64,000 nucleotides of DNA from Ryuthela nishihirai (Eukaryota; Arthropoda; Arachnida; Araneae; Heptathelidae): positions 434,001 to 498,000 of the forward strand of contig JAWZYU010000058.1 of NCBI GenBank assembly GCA_038380435.1, read 5' to 3'. The translations under genes were made by a program, and so were the position numbers. Below the pieces are notes generated by a model that was not told the origin of the DNA, did no database searches, and saw only the letters and a program-made list of their open reading frames with translations. How positions within the stretch are numbered: position 1 is the stretch's first letter; each line of letters begins with the position of its first letter. Shown one piece after another: positions 37,975 through 49,376 of the stretch.

Positions 37975-40105
37975 AAGCTATTCCTGTGCTAACAACTGTT
38001 CAGTTTGCTGTCAGAGTAAGAATCTGATGGTTTGTTTCCATCAAGGCGTTATATAGAATGACATTCTATACTTTAAAAACATTTTAACTGTATAGAATTT
38101 TCAAAAAAATCGATTTATATGTGAATATTGCTATTTTAGCGCTGTTTTCCGCGCACAAAACTTAGTTAAAAGCTATGTGGTTTGTAATGACTTTTGAATT
38201 TAAAGTCAGACTGAAAACCATATGCTTGATATTCATAAACTCGTATTATATAATGAGATTCTATGTTTAAAGTATAATTAAGGTGCAGAGAATTTCGAAA
38301 ATATCGAATTATTCACCAAAATGTCATTTAAAACTCTATTTCAATCACCTGAAACAGCGCTAAAAGCTATTCCTGTGATAACAACTTTGGAATTTAGTCT
38401 TAGTGACAATTCTATGCTTTAAAAATATTTTCACGGCATTGACTTTTGAATAAAATCGATTTATGTATCAAAATACCTATTTTAGCGCTGTTTACGGCGC
38501 ATAAAATGTAGGTAAAAGCTGTGTAGTGTGTAATAACTTTTGTATTTACAGTCAGATTCACAACCTAATGTTTTATATTCATCAACTCGTATTATATAAT
38601 GAGATTCTTTGGCTAAAGTATAATTTAGGGTGCATAGAATTTCGAAAATATCGAATTATTCACCAAAATATCAGTTTTAATGCTGTTTTAATTGCCTAAA
38701 ACAGAGATAAAACCTATTCCTGTGCTAACAACTTTTCAGTTTACAGTCTGAGTGACAATGTGATGGTTTATTTCCATCAAGACGTAATATAAAATGATAT
38801 TCTATGCCTTAAAAATATTTTCACTGCATAGAATTTTGAAAAATATCTATATATCGCTGTTATATCAAAATAACTATTTTATCGCTGTTTTCCCCGCTCA
38901 TGAAACGTAGGTAAAAGTTATGTAGTGTGTAATAACTTTTGATTTTGCAGAAAGATTCACAACCCAATGTTATGTATTCATCAACTACTATTACATAATT
39001 AGATTCTATGGCTAAAGTATAGTTTAGGTGCATAGAATTTCGAAAATATCGAATTATTCATCAAAATATCAATTTCAACTCTGTTTTAAACGCCTAAAAC
39101 AAAGCTAAAAGCTATTCCTGTCCTAACGAATTTTCAGTTTACAGTCTGAGTGACAATCTGATGGTTAATTTCCATCAAGGCGTAATACAAGATGATATTC
39201 TATGCGTTAAAAATATTTTTACTGCATAGAATTTTGAAAAAAAAAAACGATTTATGTATCAAAATAGCTGTTTTAGCGCTGTTTTCCTCGCCTAAAACAT
39301 AGGTAAAAGATATGTGGTGTAAAAATGACATTTGAATTTACGGTCAGATTCACAACCTAATTCTTTATATTCATCAACTACTATTATATAATCAGATTCT
39401 ACGGTTAAAGTATTGTTTAGGTGCATTGAATTTCGAAAATATCGAATTATTCACCAAAATAGCAGTTTCAATACTGTTTTAATCGCCTAAAACAGAGCTA
39501 AAAGCTATTTCTGTGTTAACTACTTTTCAATTTACAGTCGGAGTGACAATATGATGGTGTATTTCCTTCAAGGCGTATATAACATGATATTCTATGCCTT
39601 AAAAATATTTTCACTTCATAGAATTTTGAGAAAAATCAATTTATGTATAAAAATACCTATTTTAGCGCTGTTTACGGCGCATGAAACATAGGTAAAAGCT
39701 TTGTAGTGTGTAATGACTTTTTGTATTTACAGTCAGATTCACAAACTAATGCTTTATATTCATCAACTCGTATTACATAATGAGATTTTTAGGCCAAAGA
39801 CTAGTTTAGGTGCATAGAATTTCGAAAATATGGAATTATTTACCAACGCGGTTTTAATCGCCTAAAACAGATCTAAAAGCTATTACTGTGCTAACAGCTT
39901 TTCAATTTACAGTCTGAGTGACAATCTGATGGTTTATTTCCATCAAGGTGCAATATAAAATAGTATTCTATACCTTAGAAATATTTTAGCTGCATAAAAT
40001 TTTGAAAAAAATCGATTTATATATCAAAATAGCTGTTTTAGCGCTGTTTTCCGCGCATAAAACATAGTTTAAAGCTATGTAGTGTATAATAACTATTGAA
40101 TGTTA
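37967..40105 (+). repeat. AT-rich satellite, about 195-bp monomers in A/B dimers (about 390 bp), 12 monomers
   Basis: Two related monomers alternate. Type A carries GCTAAAAGCTATTCCTGTG near 37972, 38357, 38703, 39104, 39496 and 39871. Type B carries GGTAAAAGCTATGTAGTGTG-like sequence near 38162, 38512, 38909, 39301, 39690 and 40066. Spacing is mostly 190-206 bp, with one 155-bp interval. Both contain TTTTAGCGCTGTTT-like and AACTTTTGAATTTACAGTC-like stretches, which shows common origin. Copies differ at many positions, so this array is much older or less homogenised than the GC-rich one. Confidence 0.9.
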
Positions 40106-40317
40106 CCCCTTTGATCGTTTTCACAGACTTATTGAGGCATCCATATACAACAGACTTACCCATTTTTTAAACATATTTGTGTGTATTTTTTTAAACATAT
40201 ACGTGGCAAATTAGTGTACAGGCGCAAAAGCAGCTGTAAGGGGCGATCTGGGCATGCGCAACGCATCATTTATCCCACTGCAGCTATGTTTGTCACTCTT
40301 GATATATTTAATGTGAT

Positions 40318-40327
40318 TTAATCAGTG
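40318..40327 (+). repeat. Target-site duplication of the RTE LINE, left copy
   Basis: TTAATCAGTG here is repeated exactly at 44004-44013, immediately after the (GAT)n tail. The uninterrupted target is preserved in inverted form at about 45645-45656 (CACTAATTAAAT), which supports the duplication. Confidence 0.9.
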
Positions 40328-40781
40328 GCCTGTAAATGGTAGCTAGGCGTAAACTGGAAGGAGAGCTGTGTACCAATCCCTAGTGATGATGCACAGAACC
40401 GGCCAGGTCTAGCACCTAATGTCCGACCCCGCCTTCTCGTGGTGCAGGCCGTTAGTACCTTTCAAAAGAGATACTCTCTTTTGGAAGGGAACGGAAGGGG
40501 AGGGCTGCCAGTTCAGTATGGCCTGCTGATCTGGTCATCTACGGCCATTTTTTTTCTTTTTTTTCAACCCTGCTGAGGAGTGGTCAACTTCACAGGGTCC
40601 TGGTGCTGACCATTTATACCTACTAGACTGGACTTGTTTATGGATTTGAGCTTGATTATGGATCCTGGACTTGCTGCACTGGTGGGCCTCTGTTGAGGGA
40701 GAGTCTGCCGCTGTGTTTTCTGTTTGCTTCTGGGTTGCCAGCTCTAAGTGAACAGAGGCATGGGATACCTTATATCAGCTG

Positions 40782-42452
40782 GTGGATAATCCTAATCAGA
40801 GGCCATCGCAGGTACCTGAACCTTACTTAGCTAGTTGGGCATCGTCAAGCCTAAACTGGAGTAATGCGTCTCAGGCAGGCCATGTGGCTCTTGAAAAAGT
40901 CCACTTGAAAAGGTGGTGCCTGAAGTTCCTACCAGCATCGGTGACTTCAGCCTTTAGCGGAGGAGGAACGGGTCTTTGCCCCATGCCTGCGATCAGGGGG
41001 CTGTTTGATATTGTTGGCCCTACCAATCTCAATAAACCTAATTTCTTTAAAAATCCTACTAATCATTTTCTTTCTGCAGGAACGTGGAACGTTAGGACAT
41101 TACATAGAGATTATTCTCTTGATGTCCTCATGCAGGAATTCCAGCGCTATAACCTAGATATTCTAGGCTTGCAAGAGACCAGATGGACAGGTAAAGGTGA
41201 GATACTTAAAAATAACTTTAAATTTCTCTTTACAGGGAGGGAGGATGGAAAGCATCACCAAGGCGTGGGTCTGCTGCTCAGCAGACATGCTAGTGATGCT
41301 CTTCTAGGATATGAGTGCATTAATGAAAGGTTTCTTACAGCAAAATTTCAGACAAGCGTCAAAGACTTGAATGTTATCTGCTGTTATGCCCCCACTGAGG
41401 ATGCCGATGAGGATGAGAAGGATAGGTTTTATGGACAACTTCAGGACATTTTGAATTCTGTCAAGAAAGGAGATATTACCCTTGTTCTTGGTGACTTCAA
41501 TGCCAAAGTTGGTACCGACTCTGACCTTTGGGGAGGAGTAATAGGTCCTTTTGGTATTGGTAGCTGCAATGGCAATGGGCAACGTCTCCTACAGGTAAGT
41601 AAACTCAATGGTTTCAGAATAACTAACACATATTACAAACACCGCGACATACATAAATACACATGGGTTTCACCTGATGGGCTGCATAGGAATATGATTG
41701 ATTACATATTAATTAACAGCAAATGGGCTAGTTCTGTTAGAAATACCAGGGCATATAGGGGAGCTGAAATTGGATCTGACCATTACCTTGTTAAAAGTGT
41801 CTTGCAACTTAAACTTAAAAAGTGTTGTGCTAGACTTAAAAAATTTACCTTTAATACTGAAGCTCTGAGTGACCCAGTTATAGCTAAAGCTTACCATAAT
41901 AGGTTACTTAGTCATTATGACGGTCATGGTTTGCTTAATACTGAAGTTGAGGAAGAATGGGGCCATTTTAAACAGGCTTTTTTGGAAACTAAGAGTACTC
42001 TTTTAGGAAAAAAGGAGCAGAGGAGGCAGAATTATTTAAGTGACAAGGCAATTGAGCTTATTTCAGAAAGAAGGAATTGCAGGAATGTCCTTAATCAGTA
42101 CCCTACTAGTCCTAATAGAAAAGATTACAGAGAGCTTAATAAACGTGTAAAGGATCAGTTAGCTACTGATAAAAATCTTTGGCTTGATAGCTTGGCTGAC
42201 AAAGCTGAGGAAGCGGTTAGGCAGCACAACAGCAGAGAGCTGTACCAGATAGTTAATGTTTTATGTGGTAGAAAACGGACAGGCATACAGGGATTGAAGG
42301 ATAAACAAGGTAAGGTTATAGAAGGTGAGGATTCTCTCATGGCTAGGTGGGCTGAGCATTTCAGTGATGTTCTAAACAATGTGGTTAGTTCTACTCCCAT
42401 TGTTTGTAATGATGATAGATGCATTGGCAGCTTTAATGCACAATCAATTTAA
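40782..42452 (+). pseudogene. RTE LINE protein, N-terminal part: endonuclease domain up to the in-frame stop
   Basis: This part carries the apurinic-type endonuclease that nicks target DNA so that reverse transcription can be primed there. Counted from the GTG at 40782, visible motifs are GTWNVRTLH, the LQETRW glutamate, LVLGDFNAK (G237-D238-F239-N240), MIDYILINS and the terminal SDH (332-334), all intact. A linker follows (about 350-556), rich in Lys and Glu, with the WAEHFSDVLN segment common before LINE reverse transcriptases. The first in-frame ATG is at 40983, just before the endonuclease core; upstream in this frame there is no ATG, so translation probably starts there or at a non-AUG codon. 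The frame ends at TAA 42450-42452 and resumes in the same frame directly after, so this is a nonsense mutation and not a natural boundary. Confidence 0.9.
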
Positions 42453-43967
42453 TGCAGCCCTATAACACAATCTGAAGTTAGTTTGGCTATCTCTAAACTG
42501 AAACTTCATAAATCCCCAGGGGTAGATGAAATTACTACAGAAATGCTCAGAGCTGGGAATGTTTTGGTTATCACTTGGATGACTGAAATTTTGAATAACT
42601 TTTATGATAAAGGCATGGTTCCTAAAGATTTTACCAGAGCTATTATTATCCCTATTTTCAAAAAAGGTGATCGCAGTTCTTGTGATAACTATAGGGGTAT
42701 CAGCCTACTCTCTGTTCCAGGTAAAGTTCTTTCCATGATTGTGCTTAATAGAATTAAGAATCTGGTTGACAGGCAATTGCGTGATGAGCAATGTGGATTC
42801 AGAAGTGGTAGGGGATGTGTAGATCAGATATTTTCACTTAGGCAGATTCTTGAGAAATGTTTAGAGTTTCAGAAACCTTTGGTTGCTAGCTTTGTTGATT
42901 TCAAAAAGGCTTTCGACTCTGTTGATCGTCATAATTTGTGGTTGATTGTGAGATCATATGGTATACCTGACAAGTTAGTTAACATAATGAAAGCTCTCTA
43001 TAATAACACTGAGTCATGTGTGAGAGTTGGTAAGTCTTGTAGCAATTGGTTTAGCATTACTTCTGGTGTTCGACAAGGGTGCATTTTGTCTCCTTTTCTC
43101 TTTAGTTTGGTTGTTGATTATGTTATGCGAAATTCACTTCAAGGGAAAGCTTTTGGCCTTAAATGGGCTGGAGATACAAAAATTTCTGATTTAGATTATG
43201 CTGATGATTTAGCCCTTTTGGCAAATGATGTTGATGAGATGAACTCTTTCATTCGAACTGTTGATGAGACTGGGAGTACAGTAGGTTTGGTTATAAACAG
43301 AGAGAAAACTAAAGTGATGAAAATTGGTCAGGCAGGTTGTGATTCAGTTAATCTGAATGGTTGCAGTCTTGAGCAGGTGTCACAGTTTAATTATCTTGGG
43401 AGCTATGTAACTGATACTGGTGATGTGCGGCATGAGATTAACAGACGAATAGGGATTGCTGCCGGGACTTTTAAGAATCTATGGAGATTGTGGAGAAATA
43501 GGCGTATACACCTAAAGACTAAAATTAGACTGTATAATAGTTTGGTTCTTTCTAGGGTTAGTTATGGTAGTGAAACTTGGACGCTGTGTAAACAAGATAA
43601 CAGGAAACTAGATGCTTTTGATTCTAGATGCTTACGCAGTATCTTGGGTATTAGGTGGTTTAACTTTGTAACTAATGATGAGGTTAGGCAAAGGAGTCTG
43701 CAACCTCCTTTAAGCAGCATATTGTGCAGAGAGAGACTCCGCTGGTTTGGCCATGTTGCCCGTATGGATAATTATAGATTGGCGAATAGGGTGATGAACA
43801 GTGTGCCTAGAGGCTTCAGAAGGAGGGGGAGACCTAGGATGCGGTGGGCAGACAATGTCAAACAGGACCTTGTTAGAATTGGTGTGCAGTGGCCGGATTC
43901 AGCAGATGTAGCTCAGGACAAATATGCTTGGAGAAGTAAACTGCGTGGTCTGGTTGGACCTCCGTAG
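42453..43967 (+). pseudogene. RTE LINE protein, C-terminal part: reverse transcriptase domain
   Basis: This continues in the same frame after the premature stop; the first ATG downstream is at about 42543, but a long open stretch already exists from 42453. It encodes the reverse transcriptase that copies LINE RNA at the nicked target. Motifs in order are SPGVDEIT, NYRGISLLSVPGK, QCGFRSGRGC, FVDFKKAFDSVDR with the catalytic Asp (residue 706 of the joint frame), SGVRQGCILSPFLF, the YADD catalytic box at 43197-43208 (residues 806-809), INREKTKVM and FNYLGSYV. The C-terminal RLRWFGHVARM and RRGRPRMRWADNV segments are common in LINEs of this type. All catalytic residues look intact. The stop codon is TAG at 43965-43967. 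Confidence 0.92.
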
Positions 43968-44003
43968 CCCATGGCTGCTTGAGGATGATGATGATGATGA
44001 TGA

Positions 44004-44013
44004 TTAATCAGTG
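44004..44013 (+). repeat. Target-site duplication of the RTE LINE, right copy
   Basis: TTAATCAGTG follows the GATGATGATGATGA tail and is identical to 40318-40327. It fixes the 3' end of the element at 44003. Confidence 0.9.
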
Positions 44014-44809
44014 TTTCAAACTGTCTAACACCCATGGCTATTAGTATACAGTTGAACTAAGGTTATTTAATGAGTATTTTATTCCGTTTTATAGCGCATT
44101 TTACGATACCTGGAAAAGCCGTTGTATCTTTATTTCGAGTAATATTGCAGAATTTTAAAAAAATAATATGTAAATTGATACATTTAATGATCTTGCGAAT
44201 ATATAACTCGATGCATGTTGCAGTTTGTGTTCCCTGGAACATATTGCTGTATATAAGCTTCTACACTTTGTTCTAATAGTGTAGTTCTTTTGTACGGTTC
44301 ATACGAGAAGTGCCTGCTGCCATCTGTTGAAAGTTTATACAAGTAAAAACTGGACATGACTTTTATCGAAAACATCTACAATTGTATAAAACATCATTAT
44401 ATAAAACATGTTATCGTTCATTGACACATAAATCTCAATTTATTATAACATATTAAATATTGTAAAATGTTCAAAGTATTAAAATATTCTTGTTGAGCAG
44501 AGCTGCTACCTGTTGTAGAAAATGGAATTTTATTGAGAAAAATCATTTTGAACACAACTTGTTATTTTCTCTCTAAACGAAAAGCAAATTATGATGGTGT
44601 CTCATGAAGGAGAAAGTTTATAAATGAACAATTTTCTGTTAAAGTGCATGTAAAATTAGTCACGTGGTGTAAGCAATTGAAAACCTTGCTCGGCAGCGAC
44701 AAAATAACGCTGGGAACTTGCTCCTCTGCCCCTGGCTAGGTACCTTCACTGAAATGCACGGATTTGCCACGTTTAGAGGGCGCTGCAATCGAAAATTTAC
44801 ATTATGCCT
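44014..44809 (+). repeat. Left arm of the foldback element (part right of the LINE)
   Basis: This arm pairs with 44908-45650 on the opposite strand with scattered mismatches and small indels. The innermost paired stretch is GTTTAGAGGGCGCTGCAATC at about 44778 against GCGCCTCTAAAC at about 44945. No coding potential is evident. Confidence 0.82.
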
Positions 44810-44907
44810 ATTGACTTCTCCCTTAGAAAATCCTTGCCAATGGGCTTCGAAAAGCAGTCGGATGGGACGTTAAACCAAGGAGTGTCTAAGGAAGAAAAGC
44901 CAGCTCC

Positions 44908-45700
44908 ATATGCGAAATATAAACTTTTCGATTGCAGCGCCTCTAAACATGGGAACTTCGTGTATTGCACTGAAGCCACCAAACCAGGGAGAGGAGCTAG
45001 TTACCCTGCCTTAGTTTTTCACTGTAGAACCAGGTTTTCTATTACTTACACCACATGACTAATTTTTACATACACTTTGACTTCTTGTTTGGAGAGTTAA
45101 GGATTCATTAAATTCTTCTTCTTAATAAAATCATGTTTTGTAAAACAGGTAGTAGCTGTGCTCAACCAGAAAATTTTAATATTTTAAACACTCTACAATA
45201 TTTAGTATATTATAATAAATTGAAATTTATGTGCCACTGCATGATAACATCTTTTATACAATTACATTTTATTCAGTTATAGATAATTTCAAAAACGTCA
45301 TATCGAATTCTTACTTGTATACACTGTCAAAACATGGCAGCAGGCACTTATCCTATGAACCATAAAAAAAGAACTATACTATTATAATAAAGTGCAGACA
45401 ACTGTATACATCGACATGCTCCAGGGAGTAAAACTGCAACACACATCGACTTACATGTTCGCAAAATGATTAAATGTGTTAATTTACATATTGATTTTAA
45501 AAATTCTGTAAAAGTATAAAAAAAAAAACGGCTCCTCTGGGTATCGTAAAATGCGCTCCTGAATGGGATAAAATGCTGATTGAATAACTTTAGGGTCATC
45601 TACCACTGTACGCAAATAGCATTGGGTGTTAGACAGTTTGAAACACTAATTAAATCACATTAAATATTTCAAGAATAACGCAAAAGAACAGCGCAGTACG
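44908..45700 (-). repeat. Right arm of the foldback element
   Basis: This is the inverted partner of 44014-44809. Its outer end reaches ATTAAATCACATTAAATATTTC, which matches the sequence just left of the LINE insertion (ATATTTAATGTGATTTAATC). That match shows that the LINE split the left arm. Confidence 0.82.
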
Positions 45701-45746
45701 GCGCCACTTACACTTTGGCGAAGACCTTCTTTGGTTAAACCAAGGC

Positions 45747-45753
45747 GCTGTGT
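45747..45753 (+). repeat. Target-site duplication of the P-type transposon, left copy
   Basis: GCTGTGT directly precedes the left inverted repeat and recurs at 50901-50907 directly after the right one. Joining the two flanks at this heptamer rebuilds a continuous SINE A segment (CCAAGGC-GCTGTGT-GCGGGAGG), which confirms the element's ends. Confidence 0.85.
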
Positions 45754-45779
45754 CGTAACCTTCGAGACTCAAGGCCTTT
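45754..45779 (+). repeat. Left terminal inverted repeat of the P-type transposon
   Basis: Begins CGTAACCTTCGAGACTCAAG. Its reverse complement is matched at 50875-50900 with two substitutions. Confidence 0.85.
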
Positions 45780-46989
45780 GCAGTCTAAATTGACGTCACA
45801 TCCGGTTGATCTACAGCGCTTCCTGCGAACGTAGTATTACCGTTGCAAATCGAGCAACTTTTTTATAAGGTCGGTGCGCATTTTTGTACATTAATGTAAT
45901 ATTTCTATGGTAAACTTTAAAATAAGGAAAACGTTGAAAGTAAAATAGATCTTGATTTGTAATTGTGCTAAATTGATGCCTGAAAATGCAGAGTATTCGT
46001 CGTTAACGTTCTCTGAACATGTATAACCATATATAAATTACCAGGAGCGTCATAATCGGTACTACGTATAATTACAATGACACAATATGTTTAAAAATAA
46101 GGTAAAATGCGAATAATTACTCGGTTATATATTAACAAAAATAAAATCATTTTCTTCACATATTTTTCCTGATCAATGCTATCAATAATTGATGGCTTTT
46201 TATACCGTTGATAATATAATCATGACATAAATTGTTATGGAAAACTAGTGTGTTATATTAAAAGGGAAAAAAAACACGCCAAAATTCTTCAGAACAATTT
46301 TATTGACAAACGTAAACTACAAATTAATGATATATTGTAATAGCTTTAACTGTAACAATTGCAGTTACGATTTAATTGAAATACTTTTTCTTAATGATTA
46401 GACTGAATTTATAGGAGATGGATACAACCTTTCGATGGAATACATATTCAAAAACTAGCAGGATAAGTGCATCTAAACTTTACAAACTACAATTTACTGC
46501 AAAGCACAAATACATTTTGGTTTACAAAGCTACCTGTAAATCTATGACTTAAGATTTGATAATATATCGCTCAACTAACCTCCCAAGTGTAAAGAAAATA
46601 GTCTCTAATCAATCTTCAATTGTTAAAAATATAATTCTATGCAGCCTGGTAAAGAAAGATTAAATCATTTAGGTATACATCTTTCCAGATACAAGCCAGT
46701 GGTGTAAGACCACTAAACTAACAGACTCTGCCTTTTTCCATTAATAGAACTTATTAGTTTAGTGGTCTTAGAACACTGTGGCCTATACCTGGAGAGATAT
46801 GGTTCAAATCCCACATGCCAACAAAACTATTAATTTCAAAGCCAACAGTGGTTTTCTAACATACGCAGTGGTATTTTATTAATTTCAAAGCCAATAGTGG
46901 AGTCCAACTCTGTGGATACTATTTACTTAGGGTAGACAACTTTTTTTTGGCACTAAGACATTTTTTTTCTTATTTCCCAAATTCTCTCA
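45780..46989. other. Non-coding 3' portion of the P-type transposon
   Basis: AT-rich sequence inside the transposon, downstream of the transposase fragments. It contains a 17-bp inverted repeat (TAAGACCACTAAACTAA near 46707 and its complement near 46755) and two direct copies of ATTAATTTCAAAGCCAA near 46831 and 46877. A tRNA-like B box (GGTTCAAATCCC) lies at about 46803-46814. Confidence 0.6.
46757..46826 (+). repeat. Possible tRNA-like SINE head
   Basis: The interval has an A-box-like TAGTTTAGTGGTC and, about 45 bp later, a good B box (GGTTCAAATCCC). The ends do not pair as an acceptor stem, so it is not a working tRNA gene. It matches neither SINE A nor SINE B well. Confidence 0.35.
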
Positions 46990-47784
46990 CAAAGAATCAT
47001 TTTTTTAAAATATATTTGTTGAATACCAGATATTCATCTCTAGAGTTTTTCCAATACAGAGGCCAAATTCACAACTTGAATGATAATCGAGTAATTCTGC
47101 ATCATGTAAAAGACTGGTTATTATTAAAGTAACAACATATCTTTGATTTGCCATTTCCATAAATTCTTCAAATTCAGTACACAATTTTATCATAGTAATA
47201 TCATTTAGTAACACAACATTAATTACTATCTCATTTGGGCAAAAAAAGACTGACTCTATCAAATTTTTGTAAATTCTTAAATTTTACATCCAATTTTACT
47301 TTTTTATCAAGTAATAGTAAATATTTACAATGATCACATTTCAAACTTTTCAAAACTGAAAATACAGAATAATCTGCTATAAATGCAATTACAGGAAGAG
47401 AGTTATTACAATCAGACAAATCTGAAGGAAGCACTGTAACATTAAATTTTAAGCTAATATACATAAAATTCATTTCCTTAAAATCATCTTTAAAATCCAA
47501 ATCGGTTATTTCAATTTTACCACTTGATTTAGTGGGAAGTTTCAACAGTGACTGCACTCTTAATTTTGTTTCACATTCAAATAATTGACATACTTATATC
47601 ATATTGGCTTCCAGCTAACTGCCTGTAGAGGCCGAAACGACTCACTAAATTATCAGTTTGAACAGTTTGATATACCAGGTAAAATATATTTTAAGTTCAG
47701 AGGTACAATATGAAGCAATTTCAAGCAATGAATATGTACTGTCTTAACGCAGAATGGGTTTCTTTCGTTAGCATACCAGTAAAA

Positions 47785-47892
47785 TAAATACCCCCTCAAG
47801 CAGCTGCTTGACACAGAGGTCTGACAGGAGCCTGTTAGTTTATATGCCATAGTAGAAGGTTCGAGAGGATGGCAGGACCTCAGCAGAAAAAT
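47785..47892 (-). mobile_element. SINE B fragment nested in the P-type transposon
   Basis: On the minus strand it reads from CATTTTTCTGCTGAGG through CTTCTACTATGGCATATAA and CTGTCAGACCTCTGTG to AGCAGCTGCTTGAGGG and a TATTTATTTT tail. The tRNA-like head is missing, so this is a 5'-truncated copy. It interrupts the transposase C-terminal region and so is younger than the transposon. Confidence 0.85.
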
Positions 47893-48311
47893 GACGCGTA
47901 CATTTATTCAGGAAAGAATTCAGAAATGAGACATTTTCATCTGACTCTGAACACGTTAATGGTATTTGGTGTTTGTTATTCAAGCATTCACCTTAAAAAG
48001 GTGATTTTACATTTACAATATGCCATCATGTTAAAAGGAACTTAATGAAATCTGATGTATCTTGGTAATGTAACAATTTGTGCTTTTTTCCTATTTCTAA
48101 AAGTCCATTAACTACAAAAATCATTAAAAATATTTAATACTAATTTAACATTATGTCTCTCAAGGTTACTTGGGTTCAAGGCTCTATACGAGAGATTAAA
48201 TCCATATTTTAACAATGAGTTTGCTTCAATTTTATGCAGTTCTTTAAGGGTTGATAAGGATACAATTTTGAACGACGAAATACTATATCCATTATTTACA
48301 AAATGTGGAGA

Positions 48312-48363
48312 TCAGATATAACTGGCTAAATCAAAATGTTTTTGATTTAGCCAGTTATATCTG
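48312..48363. repeat. Perfect 25-bp palindrome within the transposase pseudogene
   Basis: Arms 48312-48336 and 48339-48363 are perfect reverse complements separated by 2 bp. One arm is transposase coding sequence (CIRYNWLNQ), and the other is an inverted copy of it. This looks like a short inverted duplication, for example by template switching during repair, and adds to the breakage of the gene. Confidence 0.9.
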
Positions 48364-49232
48364 ATACACTTCAACAAATGAACTGGGTCAGTAAGAAAAA
48401 AATAAAGGTGTTGATTTATCTGATGGAGGAGGACATACAATTTGAACTTTAGGGGGAGAAAGACATAATGACATACTCTTACGATTGATAGAATTATTGT
48501 GAGCTGCCACACATATCATAAAAAAACAATTTCTTCCAAACCAATGATAATTTTTTTAAATAATACTGTAAAGAATATCGGCATTTATTGCTTTGGCTGG
48601 TAATATATGAACTACATCTTTAGAGTTGGAAAGCAAACTAGTTATAAATAATAGGGCCCATGGGCACTGGTTGCCATGTTTTGTGTGTCAAATGACAGAC
48701 CAACAAGGCTATCACATTTGAAATCCAAATACTGTTTGAGATGAATGTCATCAAGCATTAAAATCACTTTTTTTATCTGTATCACTCAAAAAAGAATATT
48801 TTTGCCTGACATATGATAAAAATTTGAATCTACTTTCTGTACAGCAGGATTGACATTAAACCGAAGACAAATGCGTCGAATTGTACTAGGATGTGGTAAT
48901 CTAATGTTTCCACTTTCTCTAACAAAATTATATGCATGAGGAGCCACACTTATTTAATCAAATATTATCAACTGTTCCTCAATGAATTTTAAGTAATTGT
49001 TATTACTTTCATCAGATGTGCAAAGTACTTTCAAAATATTACACATTAATCAATACTATACAATAATATTACTTTCAGGAGTTTTAACCTTTATTAAACA
49101 ATTTGAATGGTCATTTAAAACATCAATATGACTGATGTTTTAAAAGAAAAGTATATTTTCCAACTTTGGATTGCTCATTATCTTTTTCATATGCTCTCAC
49201 CATAAGCTCAGAATTAACAATATAAAATTTTA

Positions 49233-49376
49233 CTATAGGAACTGGAGTTTTGATGAAATGCTACCAAGAATTAGTCTGGAAACTTTCAATTGCAGAGTAA
49301 CCGTCTTACCAGTTTTCTCATCGAATGCGCTTGAACATCTTTGAAAATCACTCTCTTTGAAGTGTAATTCACAAAC
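49233..49376 (-). pseudogene. Exon 2 start of the THAP transposase (C-x2-H part of the zinc finger)
   Basis: Preceded by a pyrimidine-rich acceptor ending TCTATCTAG, the frame opens VCELHFKESDF. This is the Cys-x2-His end of the C2CH zinc finger, followed by residues resembling the THAP AVPTIF region (RLILGSISSK). A TAG at 49235-49233 ends this frame. A neighbouring frame stays open for about 40 codons (VPIVKFYIVNSELMV), which indicates a frameshift. Confidence 0.78.

Larger units (their letters stand above)
40328..44003 (+). mobile_element. RTE-type non-LTR retrotransposon, nearly full length (3676 bp)
   Basis: The element has a 5' untranslated region of about 450 bp that is shared with fragments at 37150 and 63604. 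One long frame encodes an apurinic-type endonuclease followed by reverse transcriptase. The 3' untranslated region is very short (36 nt) and ends in a GAT-repeat tail. A single protein with this domain order, a tiny 3' region and a short-repeat tail are typical of the RTE clade. Perfect 10-bp target duplications flank it. Only one in-frame stop (42450-42452) interrupts the frame, so the insertion is fairly young. Confidence 0.93.
40201..45710. mobile_element. Foldback (large inverted-repeat) element, interrupted by an RTE LINE
   Basis: The reverse complement of about 44908-45700 aligns along its length with 44014-44809 and, across the LINE, with about 40270-40327. Shared landmarks are TTTCAAACTGTCTAACACCC, GCGCATTTTACGATACC, TTAGTCACGTGGTGTAAG (left) and GCGCTGCAATCGAAAA. 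The spacer at 44810-44907 contains a SINE A piece (GTCGGATGGGACGTTAAACC). Removing the LINE gives an element of about 1.8 kb with arms of about 0.85 kb. The outer ends are not sharp, so the limits are approximate. No transposase is encoded. Confidence 0.8.

Noticed and set aside
42450..42482. Two separate LINE genes (ORF1 and ORF2) with an intergenic gap
   Set aside because: Both parts are in the same frame and separated by a single stop codon within a conserved linker. RTE elements encode the two domains in one protein, so this is one broken frame.
44804..45058. 84-codon open frame spanning the foldback centre
   Set aside because: It runs through the palindrome spacer and a SINE A remnant, with no recognisable protein similarity; a chance frame.
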